Assembly (NCBI RefSeq): GCF_000826525.2
Contig: NZ_LN651331.1
Coordinates: forward strand, 806,026 to 870,025
DNA length: 64,000 nucleotides
Direction of reading: 5' to 3'
Source of the DNA: Mobilicoccus massiliensis
GTDB lineage: Bacteria > Actinomycetota > Actinomycetes > Actinomycetales > Dermatophilaceae
A program made the position numbers and the translations under genes. Of this stretch, positions 1 through 8,423 are shown one piece after another; the first letter of the stretch is position 1, and each line of letters begins with the position of its first letter. Under the pieces are notes generated by a model. That model was not told where the DNA came from and did no database searches. It saw only the letters and a program-made list of their open reading frames with translations.

Positions 1-549
1 CGCTCATCCGGTCTCGCCTGGGTCATCGACGACGACGGCACACGCCGCACGACCTGGCACAACGGTGGCACGGGCGGATCCCACACGATGCTCGCGCTCG
101 ATCGCGCCGCGAAGACGGCCGTCGTCGTCCTCGGCAACTCCTCGGCCTCCGTCGACCACGTGGGCATCGGCCTCCTGCGCGAGCCGATCGCGGCACCGAG
201 CGGCTGGAGCACGATTCGGATCCTGGTGTGCGCCGTGGGGCTGGCGTTCATCGCCTCGCCCTGGCTGCGAGCCCTGCGTCCGGCCAACCGAATCGGGCTC
301 GCGACGGGCGTCGTCGACGGGGTCATCGGCGGACTGTTCCTGTGGCGGTGGGGGCCCTGGCATCTGCTGCCGCACTGGGTTCTCGGCTCCGGCCCTGCAC
401 TGGCCGTCGTCGGCGTCGTCTACGCCCTGATGCGGATGCCCGAGGTCCCGACCCGTCCTGCCGGGCGGTTCGCGTTCGCCGCGGGCGTCGTCTCCCTCCT
501 CATCTCCGTGGTCATCCTCGTCGTGGCGGGCGCAGGAGCCCTGCCTTGA
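1..549 (+). CDS. Beta-lactamase-family serine hydrolase, C-terminal part (5' truncated)
   Basis: The reading frame enters from the left edge and stops with TGA at 547-549. The first residues contain WHNGGTGGSHTML, matching the H-x-G-x-(T/S)-G-G box that ends the class C beta-lactamase/penicillin-binding fold. After the fold come about four hydrophobic stretches, one near LVCAVGLAFIASPWL, so the enzyme is tethered to the membrane by its C-terminus. Serine hydrolases of this architecture usually cleave peptides or esters outside the cell, but the Ser-x-x-Lys catalytic motif lies outside the window and substrate cannot be inferred. A hairpin about 40 bases downstream probably ends transcription. 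Confidence 0.8.
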   Translation, partial: RSSGLAWVIDDDGTRRTTWHNGGTGGSHTMLALDRAAKTAVVVLGNSSASVDHVGIGLLREPIAAPSGWSTIRILVCAVGLAFIASPWLRALRPANRIGLATGVVDGVIGGLFLWRWGPWHLLPHWVLGSGPALAVVGVVYALMRMPEVPTRPAGRFAFAAGVVSLLISVVILVVAGAGALP

Positions 550-575
550 CACCCGGATCCGACCGGCGCGGTTCG

Positions 576-626
576 TGCGCGAACACGCGGTGCGGCCCGC
601 CCACCTGCATGGGTGGACGGGGCCGC
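576..626. terminator. Hairpin terminator, copy 1 of a duplicated terminator
   Basis: A GC-rich inverted repeat (592-626) with arms GCGGCCCGCCCACC and GGGTGGACGGGGCCGC follows the hydrolase stop. The hairpin and its left flank TGCGCGAACAC recur almost unchanged at 1251-1301 after pnp, so the two sites are copies of one sequence. Confidence 0.6.
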
Positions 627-765
627 GGGGACGATGGCAGTCAGAAGCGCGTGTCGCCGCATCGCTCGAGCCGTCTGCTGTCGACGCCGGCCGCTGGGCC
701 ACGTCATCGTGTTCATCGAGCGGGCGCGCACGAGGCCCTCCGCCCTCGTCGTCACTTCCTCCTGG

Positions 766-1108
766 GCCTCGTGACGGTGAGGCCGAGGGCATCGCGCACG
801 TCACCCAGGCCATTCGCCCGGGCGTCATCGGTGCGGACGCCACGCTCGGACACCGTGGCTACGGCGCGTCCGCCGTCGAGATCGACGGCAAGCGCATCGA
901 CCCGGTGGACGGATACGGCCACAACGACTCGGCGCGCATGATCACGCCGATGCACGACGAGACCGGGTACGCCGGACCCCGCCGCGCGGGCCTGGCGGTC
1001 AACGGGCTTCTCGTCGACGAGACCCTCGCAGGCGGGGGCGGCGTGTGCGACCCGATCGGCGGTGGCGCTGCCCGCTCGACACGGGGGGTCGACGTGGAGC
1101 GGATCTGA
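766..1108 (+). pseudogene. Remnant of a molybdopterin oxidoreductase C-terminal domain
   Basis: This frame reads like the end of a thiosulfate/polysulfide/tetrathionate-reductase-type molybdoenzyme: a segment VTQAIRPGVIGADATLGHRG, then NDSARMITPMHDETG, then CDPIGGGAARSTRGVDVERI before the stop. In that family these correspond to the loop before the dinucleotide-binding site and the terminal DPIGG strand. Only about 110 residues remain where the family has 700-1000. The frame has no start or ribosome site, and upstream it runs into unrelated terminator sequence. I infer a decayed gene end left by a deletion. The class is moderately certain; the exact substrate family is not. Confidence 0.6.
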
Positions 1109-1250
1109 CCATGGGAGGCGTGGAACGCGCGCGCAGGTGGGTCGCCGTCGAACGGCCGGGCGGGCGGGTCGATCGTCCGGCCCTGTTCGGCCTGCGATCG
1201 ACGGACCCGGACACTCCGCGCGCGTTCCCCGCCCAGGGTTCACCGACGGG

Positions 1251-1301
1251 TGCGCGAACACGGCGGCGGCCCCGCCCACCCGGTGAGGTGGACGGGGCCG
1301 C
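1251..1301. terminator. Terminator of pnp, copy 2 of a duplicated terminator
   Basis: An inverted repeat at about 1266-1301 pairs GCGGCCCCGCCCACC with GGTGGACGGGGCCGC just beyond the pnp stop codon (pnp runs right to left). Its flank and stem match the hairpin at 576-626. Confidence 0.7.
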
Positions 1302-1328
1302 TCAGGCTCGGTGGCTCAGACCCGAGGC

Positions 1329-3917
1329 TCAGGCCTCATCGGAGGACGAGCTGGCCGCCTCGTTGCCGTGCGCCTCGACGAGCGCGTCCGACTCGGCGTC
1401 GCCACTGCCGGCCTCCACGTGGTCGCCAGGGCCGCTCTCGCCGTGACCGCCATTGCCGTTGTCACCGTTGCCACCACGGCCACGGTTGCCGCGGCGACGG
1501 TTGCGGTTGCGGCTGCGACGCTCGCCGCGCTCCTCGTCGGACTCGTCATCGTCGTGAGCCGCACGGTCGTCGCCGTCGCCCTCGGAGCCCGCGTCGTCAC
1601 GACGGCCCCGACCGCGACCACCGCGGTCACCACGCTCGCCGCGGTTGTCGTCACGGTCGCCACGCTCGCGGCGCGGACGACGCTCCTCCTGCTCCGAGGA
1701 GGCGTCGTCGGCCGCAGCCTGCTGCTCCTCGGTGAGGACCGCAGCGAGCGAGAGTTTGCCGCGCGGGTCGATCTCCTTGAGCTCGACCTGGGTCTTCTGA
1801 CCGATGGAGAGCACGTCGTCGACCGAGTCGATCCGCTTGCCGCCGACGAGCTTGCGCACCTCGGAGATGTGCAGCAAGCCGTCCTTGCCGGGCAGCAGCG
1901 AGACGAACGCGCCGAACGTCGTCGTCTTGACGACCGTGCCGAGGAACCGCTCGCCGACCTCGGGCATCGTCGGGTTGGCGATCGCGTTGATCTGCGCGCG
2001 AGCCGCCTCCGCCGACGGGCCATCGGTGGCGCCGATGTACACGGTGCCGTCGTCCTCGATGGAGATGTCCGCGCCGGTCTCCTCCTGGATCTGGTTGATC
2101 ATCTTGCCCTTCGGGCCGATGACCTCACCGATCTTGTCGACCGGGACCTGGACGCTGATGACGCGGGGCGCGTAGGCGCTCATCTCGTCGGGAGCGTCGA
2201 TGGCCTCGTTCATGACGTCGAGGATGTGCATGCGGGCGTCACGGGCCTGGGTCAGCGCGCCGGCGAGCACCGAGGCAGGGATGCCGTCGAGCTTGGTGTC
2301 GAGCTGAATGGCCGTGACGAACTCACGCGTGCCGGCGACCTTGAAGTCCATGTCGCCGAAGGCGTCCTCGGCGCCGAGGATGTCGGTGAGCGCGGCGTAC
2401 TGCGTCTGACCGTCGATCTCGGCTGACACGAGGCCCATCGCGATGCCCGCGACCGCGGCGCGCAGCGGCACACCGGCGTTGAGCAGCGACAACGTGCTCG
2501 CGCACACCGAACCCATCGACGTCGAGCCGTTGGAGCCGAGGGCCTCGGACACCTGGCGGATCGCGTAGGGGAACTCCTCGCGCGTGGGCAGCACCGGCAT
2601 GAGCGCCCGCTCGGCGAGCGCGCCGTGGCCGATCTCGCGACGCTTCGGCGAGCCGACGCGACCGGTCTCACCGGTGGAGTACGGCGGGAAGTTGTAGTTG
2701 TGCATGTACCGCTTGCGCGTCACCGGCGAGAGTGTGTCGAGCTGCTGCTCCATGCGGAGCATGTTCAGCGTGGTCACCCCGAGGATCTGGGTCTCGCCAC
2801 GCTCGAAGATCGCCGACCCGTGCACGCGCGGCAGCACCTCGACCTCGGCGCCGAGGGCGCGGATGTCGGCGAGGCCGCGGCCGTCGATGCGGACCTTCTC
2901 GGTGAGGATGCGCTCACGCACGAGCTTCTTCTGCACCGCGCGGTAGGCCGCCGAGACCTCCTTCTCGCGGCCCTCGAACGGCTTGCCCTCGCCGGCCAGC
3001 TCGGACTTGAGCTCGTCCTTGAACGCGTCGAGCGCGTCCTCGCGCTCCTGCTTGCCCGCGATGGACAGCAGCTCGCGCAGCTTGTCGCTCGTGGCCTGCT
3101 CGACCGCCTCGTAGACGTCGTCCTCGTAGTCGAGGAAGATCGGGAACTCCTGGACCTCCTTGCCCGCCTTGTCGGCGAGCTCGGCCTGGGCGCGGCACAG
3201 GGTGGCGATGAACGGCTTGGCCGCCTCGAGACCCTCGGCGACGACCTCCTCGGTCGGCGCGGTCTTGCCCTGGTTCTTGACGAGGTCCCACGTCTGCTCG
3301 GTGGACTCGGCCTCGACCATCATGATGGCCACGTCGTCACCGACGACCCGGCCGGCGACGACCATGTCGAACACCGAACGCTCGATGTCGCTGAAGTCGG
3401 GGAAGGCGACCCACTGCCCGTCGATGAGGGACATGCGGACGCCGCCGATCGGGCCGGAGAACGGCAGACCGGAGATCTGGGTCGACGCGCTCGCGGCGTT
3501 GATGGCGAGGACGTCGTACTGGTGGTCGGGGTTGAGCGCGAGCACCGTGATGACGACCTGGACCTCGTTGCGCAGGCCCTTCTTGAAGGTGGGGCGCAGC
3601 GGGCGGTCGATGAGGCGGCACGTGAGGATGGCGTCCGTGCCGGGACGCCCCTCGCGACGGAAGAAGCTGCCGGGGATCTTGCCCGCGGCGTACATGCGCT
3701 CCTCGACGTCGACCGTGAGGGGGAAGAAGTCGAACTGGTCCTTGGGGTTCTTGCCGGCCGTGGTGGTCGACAGGAGCATCGTGTCGTCGTCGAGGTAGGC
3801 GGCGACTGCTCCATTGGCCTGCTTGGCGAGACGTCCCGTCTCGAAGCGGACCGTGCGGGTGCCGAACTTGCCGTTGTCGATCTTGGCTTCGGCGTACGTG
3901 ATCTCTGGACCCTCCAT
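1329..3917 (-). CDS. pnp: Polyribonucleotide nucleotidyltransferase (PNPase)
   Basis: This 862-residue protein degrades RNA 3'-to-5' by phosphorolysis. Two RNase PH-like halves come first (opening [19 protein letters not shown]). A KH domain follows near residues 590-645 with the GPKGKM loop, then an S1 domain at about 650-720. The last 130 residues are low-complexity, alternating RGG/RGD-rich and acidic runs, longer than in many bacterial PNPases; such tails can contact RNA or degradosome partners (inference). The ATG at 3917 is preceded by AGGAGGG at correct spacing; the open frame continues 66 codons upstream without family similarity, so I use 3917. It lies downstream of rpsO, the classic rpsO-pnp order. 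Confidence 0.95.
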   Translation of the reverse strand: MEGPEITYAEAKIDNGKFGTRTVRFETGRLAKQANGAVAAYLDDDTMLLSTTTAGKNPKDQFDFFPLTVDVEERMYAAGKIPGSFFRREGRPGTDAILTCRLIDRPLRPTFKKGLRNEVQVVITVLALNPDHQYDVLAINAASASTQISGLPFSGPIGGVRMSLIDGQWVAFPDFSDIERSVFDMVVAGRVVGDDVAIMMVEAESTEQTWDLVKNQGKTAPTEEVVAEGLEAAKPFIATLCRAQAELADKAGKEVQEFPIFLDYEDDVYEAVEQATSDKLRELLSIAGKQEREDALDAFKDELKSELAGEGKPFEGREKEVSAAYRAVQKKLVRERILTEKVRIDGRGLADIRALGAEVEVLPRVHGSAIFERGETQILGVTTLNMLRMEQQLDTLSPVTRKRYMHNYNFPPYSTGETGRVGSPKRREIGHGALAERALMPVLPTREEFPYAIRQVSEALGSNGSTSMGSVCASTLSLLNAGVPLRAAVAGIAMGLVSAEIDGQTQYAALTDILGAEDAFGDMDFKVAGTREFVTAIQLDTKLDGIPASVLAGALTQARDARMHILDVMNEAIDAPDEMSAYAPRVISVQVPVDKIGEVIGPKGKMINQIQEETGADISIEDDGTVYIGATDGPSAEAARAQINAIANPTMPEVGERFLGTVVKTTTFGAFVSLLPGKDGLLHISEVRKLVGGKRIDSVDDVLSIGQKTQVELKEIDPRGKLSLAAVLTEEQQAAADDASSEQEERRPRRERGDRDDNRGERGDRGGRGRGRRDDAGSEGDGDDRAAHDDDESDEERGERRSRNRNRRRGNRGRGGNGDNGNGGHGESGPGDHVEAGSGDAESDALVEAHGNEAASSSSDEA

Positions 3918-4118
3918 GGGCCCTCCTGTTCTGTTCGCTTCGGCCTCGTGCATCGTCGTTGTGCACGGGCTGTCTTCGTTCTCCGCCGCGCCCTGCTCGG
4001 GCGCGGCTCCCGCGGTCGTCACAGGTGACGACGCTGCGGAATCCCTACCTGGCCCATCCTCCCCGAAACACCTGCGGCTGCGCTCAGCGACGCGGCATTC
4101 GGAGAGGGCGGGCATGCG

Positions 4119-4158
4119 TCAGGGGCGGCCACCTCCGGTGAGAGGTGACCGCCCCTGA
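4119..4158. terminator. Hairpin between rpsO and pnp
   Basis: A near-perfect inverted repeat (TCAGGGGCGG...CCGCCCCTGA with inner CACCTC/GAGGTG) begins about 15 bases after the rpsO stop. It may terminate most rpsO transcripts or act as an RNase processing and autoregulation site before pnp, as is known for rpsO-pnp in other bacteria. Confidence 0.6.
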
Positions 4159-4173
4159 CACGAAAACCTGATG

Positions 4174-4443
4174 TCAACGACGCAGACCGAGTCGCTTGAT
4201 GAGCGAGCGGTAACGCTCGATGTCGACGGACTCGAGGTAGCGCAGCATACGCTTGCGACGGCCGACGAGCAGCAGCAGACCGCGACGACTGTGGTGGTCG
4301 TGCTTGTGGGCGCGCGCGTGCTCGGTGAGATCCTTGATGCGCTGCGTGAGCATCGCGATCTGCACCTCGGGCGAGCCGGTGTCGTTCTCGCCGGTGGCGT
4401 ATTCGGCCATGATCTTCTTCTTGGTCTCGGCATCCAGAGGCAC
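4174..4443 (-). CDS. rpsO: 30S ribosomal protein S15
   Basis: This 89-residue protein (starting [20 protein letters not shown], ending IKRLGLRR) has the usual S15 length and sequence, including the helix motif [20 protein letters not shown] that binds 16S rRNA. Translation starts at GTG 4443, with GAAGGAG about seven bases upstream; a longer ATG frame from 4524 adds residues not found in S15. It is followed by pnp on the same strand. Confidence 0.95.
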   Translation of the reverse strand: MPLDAETKKKIMAEYATGENDTGSPEVQIAMLTQRIKDLTEHARAHKHDHHSRRGLLLLVGRRKRMLRYLESVDIERYRSLIKRLGLRR

Positions 4444-4642
4444 GGACGACTCCTTCTCACTCGTTGCGCGGTGCTCGGGGGCGAATCCACCCGGCGCTCT
4501 CGCTCCGCGGCCGATCGACGGCAAGAGGCCACGTTACCAGCGCCCCAGGGTGACCCCTAATCGGGCCCACACCTCCGGCCACGGCGCCGCGCTCCCCCGC
4601 CCTGCATCCCGCCACGACGATGGACCCACACTCCCGTCTCGG

Positions 4643-4661
4643 TTAGGTTAGCCTCACTTGA
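4643..4661. promoter_or_regulatory. DtxR/IdeR-type iron box
   Basis: The 19-base site beginning TTAGGTTAGCCTCACTT matches about 15 of 19 positions of the actinobacterial iron-repressor consensus (two TTAGGTTAG half-sites). It lies about 70 bases before the DUF2470 gene, so that gene is probably repressed when iron is plentiful. Confidence 0.7.
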
Positions 4662-4731
4662 GCTAGGTGTACCTTCCCCTGCGATCGGCCCGTTGCCGAC
4701 GCGGAGCCTCTGCCCCTCCGAGGAGAGCTCG

Positions 4732-5562
4732 ATGACGACACCGGAGACGTCGACGAACCCCGGCACCGCGGCCTCCGAGACGCGCCGCCTGCGCCTCGCG
4801 CGGCGCCTCCTGGACGGCGCCGGCCTCGGCTCGCTCGTCGCGTACCGCCATGACCCCGATGCGGACCTGCTGGTGCTCGCGCACGCACTCACCCGCCGCG
4901 GCGACCTCGTCGTCGTCTGCACCGTGGAGGCGCTCACCTCCGCCCTCGGCGAGGAGGTCGTCGGCGACCGGCACGACGTCCGCCTCGATCTACACCGCGA
5001 GGCGGCGACCGCGGACGTGCGGATCCTCGTCTCCAGCCTCCACCTCCTCGGCCGTGTCGAATGGGTGTCGATCGCCGAGCAGCGACGTCTCGTCGCGTGC
5101 GGTGAGCTGCCCGAGCCCGCACGGGATGCGGCGTGGTCGGATCGCAACCGGGTCGGGCGCGTCTGCGCCGATCGTGTCGTCCTCCACGACAGCGAAGGGG
5201 TCGCCGCCTGGTCGTTCGAGGTGGTCGCCACGACACCGCCCGACCCCTCCCCCTGGGCGCACCGCTCCCTCGAGGCGGTCGACGCCGTGATGTCCGTGGA
5301 CCAGCACGCCCTCGCGGGCCTGTGCCGCGACGTGAGCGACGGGCGGGCCCGCGGTCGGGTCCTCGCACGTCGCCCGGTCGGCGCCGCCCTCGCCGCGGGC
5401 CGACGAGTGCACTGCCTCGACGCCGACGCCTCCGGCGTGACGCTCCTGCACGTCGACGGAGACACCGAGACGGTCGTCTTCGCCGGCTTCCCCGAACCCG
5501 TCGCCGAACCGGCGACCGTCGGCAGCGGCCTCGGTCCGCTGCTCCCCCGATCTCGGTCCTGA
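4732..5562 (+). CDS. DUF2470-domain protein, probably iron-regulated
   Basis: The 276-residue protein has two recognisable parts: an N-terminal region resembling the split-barrel heme-utilisation fold (residues about 20-170) and a C-terminal DUF2470 domain with VDQHALAGLC, CLDADASGVTLLHVDG and FPEPV. DUF2470 occurs in HugZ-like heme-handling proteins and as a stand-alone domain; a heme or iron role is inferred from this and from the upstream iron box. No signal peptide, so it is cytoplasmic. The ATG at 4732 follows AGGAG by seven bases; an in-frame upstream ATG at 4693 lacks a ribosome site. The gene stands alone and ends before a bidirectional hairpin. Confidence 0.75.
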   Translation: MTTPETSTNPGTAASETRRLRLARRLLDGAGLGSLVAYRHDPDADLLVLAHALTRRGDLVVVCTVEALTSALGEEVVGDRHDVRLDLHREAATADVRILVSSLHLLGRVEWVSIAEQRRLVACGELPEPARDAAWSDRNRVGRVCADRVVLHDSEGVAAWSFEVVATTPPDPSPWAHRSLEAVDAVMSVDQHALAGLCRDVSDGRARGRVLARRPVGAALAAGRRVHCLDADASGVTLLHVDGDTETVVFAGFPEPVAEPATVGSGLGPLLPRSRS

Positions 5563-5600
5563 CACGCCTCACCGCGTATCTGACACCAGGGCCGGGCATG

Positions 5601-5634
5601 CGTGTGGCCCCCACCGACGGGAGGGGGCCACACG
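5601..5634. terminator. Bidirectional terminator
   Basis: A long hairpin (CGTGTGGCCCCC...GGGGGCCACACG) sits between the convergent DUF2470 and DUF1540 genes and can end both transcripts. Confidence 0.75.
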
Positions 5635-5677
5635 TGCATTCCGGGGCGGTCGTCGCCCGCATCCACGGGACCGGCGG

Positions 5678-5959
5678 TCAGCGCGCCTGGTAGGTCTCGC
5701 AGAGGGCGTCGTCGCCACCGACGGTGATGGCGTCGGCGGAACACATGAGGTCGGTGTTGTGGACGCACTCGAGACGCTGGCACGCGCCGACCTTGCCGGC
5801 GTCGCCGACGACGCCGCCGCGCACGTCGACGGTGACGAACGTGCCGCACGACGCTGTGCCCTGCGAGCCACCGATGGTGACCGCGAGGGCGTGACAGCCG
5901 TCGTGGTTGAACGCGCAGGAGGTCGTGGCGCAGGTGGTGACGGAAGCGGTGGTGGACAT
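5678..5959 (-). CDS. DUF1540-domain cysteine-rich protein
   Basis: This 93-residue protein contains two copies of the DUF1540 pattern. The first is around CATTSCAFNHDGCHALAVTIGG followed by SCGTF; the second is CQRLECVHNTDLMCSADAITVGG followed by CETY. Eight cysteines in regular spacing suggest metal binding or disulfides, but the biochemical function of DUF1540 is unknown. The ATG at 5959 has GAAGGGA upstream, whereas the longer frame starting at 6007 does not. It is monocistronic and convergent with the DUF2470 gene. It has no signal peptide and no membrane segment. Confidence 0.8.
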   Translation of the reverse strand: MSTTASVTTCATTSCAFNHDGCHALAVTIGGSQGTASCGTFVTVDVRGGVVGDAGKVGACQRLECVHNTDLMCSADAITVGGDDALCETYQAR

Positions 5960-6124
5960 GGTGGATCCCTTCGGACGATCGGTCGCCCGCGTATCTGACG
6001 GGCTCACCCTAGGCCCCCTCCTGCGCCGCCCACAAGCAAGCCAAGGCTGCCCTGACCTGCACAGATGTCGGCATCGGCACGTTCGGCCCCAGCGTCGCCG
6101 CGGTGCCGGCGCGAGCCCCGCCAG

Positions 6125-6442
6125 TCACGGCGAAGGGTCGATGCGGGCCCGCTCGCGACGCACCTGCGGCAGGGACCGGAGGTGATGGGCCGCGACCCGC
6201 CGCACCCACGAGGCCCCGCCCGCACCGCCGGGGTCGGTGACGACGGGCACGAGCCGGACGTGAACCTCTTCCCCCGCCTGGGCCTCGGCGCCGGTGAGGG
6301 TCGCGAGCGCGTCGACGAGGGGCGGGAGCGCATCCCCCTGAAGCGCGGCGAGCGATCCGCCCAATCGGCGGGCGCGGGAGGTGAGACCAGGCAGGTCCGA
6401 CGGGGCCACGACGGACAGGGTGACGAGGAGGAGCTCGCTCAC
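6125..6442 (-). CDS. Unknown protein translationally coupled to btuD
   Basis: This 105-residue frame starts at GTG 6442 inside the stop of the btuD gene (GTGA overlap) and ends at 6125. It opens SELLLVTLSVVAPSDLPGLT and is arginine-rich at the end (RSLPQVRRERARIDPSP). I do not recognise a family: there is no lipobox, no convincing membrane helix and no cysteine. As the last gene of a cobalamin-riboswitch operon it is probably co-expressed with B12 uptake, perhaps in corrinoid handling (inference from position only). Confidence 0.55.
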   Translation of the reverse strand: MSELLLVTLSVVAPSDLPGLTSRARRLGGSLAALQGDALPPLVDALATLTGAEAQAGEEVHVRLVPVVTDPGGAGGASWVRRVAAHHLRSLPQVRRERARIDPSP

Positions 6443-7224
6443 GGCACTTCCGTGAGTCCACGCCACTGCACCCGCAACCGGTCGCCCGAGGCCGCCTCGA
6501 CGCGGACGTCGACGCCGAAGACCTCTGCGACGAGGTCCGGCCGCAGCACCTCGGCCGTCGGCCCGGCGGCGACGACCCGACCGGCGTGCACGACGACGAG
6601 GTGGTCGCAGAACGCGGCGGCGAGGTCGAGGTCGTGAAGGACGGCCACGGTCGACACCGGCAGGTCGGCGACCCGGGTGAGCAGCCCGATCTGGTGGGCG
6701 AGGTCGAGGTGGTTCGTCGGCTCGTCGAGGAGGAGCAACCGAGGTTGCTGGGCCAGGGCCCGCGCGAGCTGCACCCGCTGCCGCTCCCCGCCCGAAAGCG
6801 TCCCCCACGCACGATCGGCGAGGTGGGCGACCCCGGAGGTCGCCATCACCTCCTCGACGACGTCCCCGCCACGCTCGCGCCTCCTCCCCCATCGCCCCAG
6901 GTGCGGGATGCGTCCGAGTTCGACGACCTGCCGGGCGGTGAGGTCGAGCCCCGTCTGCGGGTGCTGTTCGACGAGCGTCACCCGCTGCGCCCGCTCCCGG
7001 GCGGTGAGGGCGAGGAGATCCTCCCCGTCGGCCTCGACCGTGCCCCGGGTGGGTCGGCGCAGACCGGCGATGAGGTGGAGAAGAGTGGTTTTGCCGCACC
7101 CGTTCGGGCCGACGATGCCGGTGAGCGGGCCGCCGGCGACGTCGAGGTCGACGCCGTGGAGGATCGGGACGGCGTGGGCCCCGCGCCCGGCGGACCAGGC
7201 GAGATCACGGACGCGCAGCCTCAT
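6439..7224 (-). CDS. btuD: Cobalamin ABC transporter, ATP-binding protein
   Basis: The 261-residue ABC ATPase shows Walker A GPNGCGKTT (residues 39-47), the signature LSGGERQ, Walker B LLLLDEP and the switch histidine in AVLHDLDLA. It belongs to the FecE/HmuV/BtuD group that powers uptake of iron chelates, heme or B12. The cobalamin riboswitch heading this operon makes B12 the likely substrate. The ATG at 7224 overlaps the stop of the permease gene (ATGA), so translation is coupled. Confidence 0.88.
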   Translation of the reverse strand: MRLRVRDLAWSAGRGAHAVPILHGVDLDVAGGPLTGIVGPNGCGKTTLLHLIAGLRRPTRGTVEADGEDLLALTARERAQRVTLVEQHPQTGLDLTARQVVELGRIPHLGRWGRRRERGGDVVEEVMATSGVAHLADRAWGTLSGGERQRVQLARALAQQPRLLLLDEPTNHLDLAHQIGLLTRVADLPVSTVAVLHDLDLAAAFCDHLVVVHAGRVVAAGPTAEVLRPDLVAEVFGVDVRVEAASGDRLRVQWRGLTEVP

Positions 7225-8423
7225 ACCTGCCTCGCCTGGCGCCGCAGGAGCACGACGAGCACGGGCGCGCCGACGAGGGCCGTGACGACCCCGACGGGGA
7301 TCTCCTGCCCGCTCGCAAGGGACCGCGCCGCGGTGTCCGACCACACCATGAGCAGCGCCCCGGTGAGCGCCGACAGCGGCAGGAGGAACCCATGCGCGGG
7401 GCCGACGACCAGGCGCACGACGTGCGGCACCGTGAGGCCGACGAACCCGATGGGACCGACGACCGCGACGGTCCCCGCGGTCACGAGGGCGCATCCGACG
7501 AAGAACGCCCACCGCGCACGCCCGACGTCGACGCCGAGGGAGCGGGCCGAGGTCTCCCCGAACGCGAACGCGTCCAGGGTGCGCGCCGATCCGGTGAGCA
7601 GCACCGTCGCGAGGACGGCCCCGACGACGAGGACCCACGCCGACGTCGTGCGCACCCCCGCGAACGAGCCGAGGGTCCAGGCGAGAACCTCGCGCGCACC
7701 CTGCCGGTCGCCGAACACCATGACGACGAGGGAGGTCCCGGCCCCGGCGAGCTGCGCCACGGCGACGCCCGCGAGGATCGTGCGGGCGGGCGGGAGGTCT
7801 CCGGAACGTCCCGCGGCGAGGGCCAGCACGAGCACGAGCGCACCGAGGGCTCCCGCGAACGCGCCGACGCTCGTCGCGAGGCCCGCGGGCACGTCGGGCG
7901 GCGTCCACCCGAGCACGATCGTCATGACCGCACCGAGGGCGGCCCCGCTCGAGACGCCGAGCAGGTAGGGGTCGGCGAGGTCGTTGCCCGTGAGCGCCTG
8001 CAACGCCGCACCGCACAGAGCGAGCCCCGCCCCGACGGCCGCCGCCGCGAGCACCCGGGGCAACCGCAGCTCCCACACGATCCGGTCGGTGACGGGCGAG
8101 ACGTCGGCGTGGCCCAGCCACATGCGGCGCAGGACGACGTCGAGCACGTCCCCGGCGGGGATCCTCACGGAGCCGACGCCGAGGACGAGCACGCCGGTGA
8201 CGAGCAGCGCTGCGGTCAGGGCGATTCCGGCGACCACCGCCCGCCGACGCCGCGCCCGTGTCGACGCCGGCCGCCCGGCACCGCTCGGGTCGGCCGGGAT
8301 AGGCGGTGATGCCGGGAGCGGCCCCGGTCTCACGGCCCCCGCGGACGGAGGGAGTGGAGCGGCTCGGGAGGCGACGGGGCGCGGCGGGCCGGTGGGGTTC
8401 GGGTCGGGCGCCGGGCTCCTCAC
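7221..8423 (-). CDS. btuC: Cobalamin ABC transporter, permease
   Basis: This 400-residue BtuC/FecCD-type permease has about nine to ten membrane helices, the conserved RLPRVLAAAAVGAGLALCGAA opening of the fold, and GPIGFVGLTVPHVVR in the cytoplasmic coupling region. The first 60 residues are an unusual proline-rich cytoplasmic extension. Translation probably starts at GTG 8423, overlapping the stop of the binding-protein gene (GTGA). Other starts further in (for example near the first helix) are possible, because the proline-rich leader is not conserved in the family. Confidence 0.87.
   Translation of the reverse strand: MRSPAPDPNPTGPPRPVASRAAPLPPSAGAVRPGPLPASPPIPADPSGAGRPASTRARRRRAVVAGIALTAALLVTGVLVLGVGSVRIPAGDVLDVVLRRMWLGHADVSPVTDRIVWELRLPRVLAAAAVGAGLALCGAALQALTGNDLADPYLLGVSSGAALGAVMTIVLGWTPPDVPAGLATSVGAFAGALGALVLVLALAAGRSGDLPPARTILAGVAVAQLAGAGTSLVVMVFGDRQGAREVLAWTLGSFAGVRTTSAWVLVVGAVLATVLLTGSARTLDAFAFGETSARSLGVDVGRARWAFFVGCALVTAGTVAVVGPIGFVGLTVPHVVRLVVGPAHGFLLPLSALTGALLMVWSDTAARSLASGQEIPVGVVTALVGAPVLVVLLRRQARQV

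Noticed and set aside
640..765. Possible coding sequence upstream of the molybdoenzyme remnant
   Set aside because: All frames give Arg/Ser/Pro-rich sequence without family resemblance or ribosome site.
1311..4028. Long plus-strand frames across pnp
   Set aside because: They have no family features; the minus strand is a full PNPase with ribosome site.
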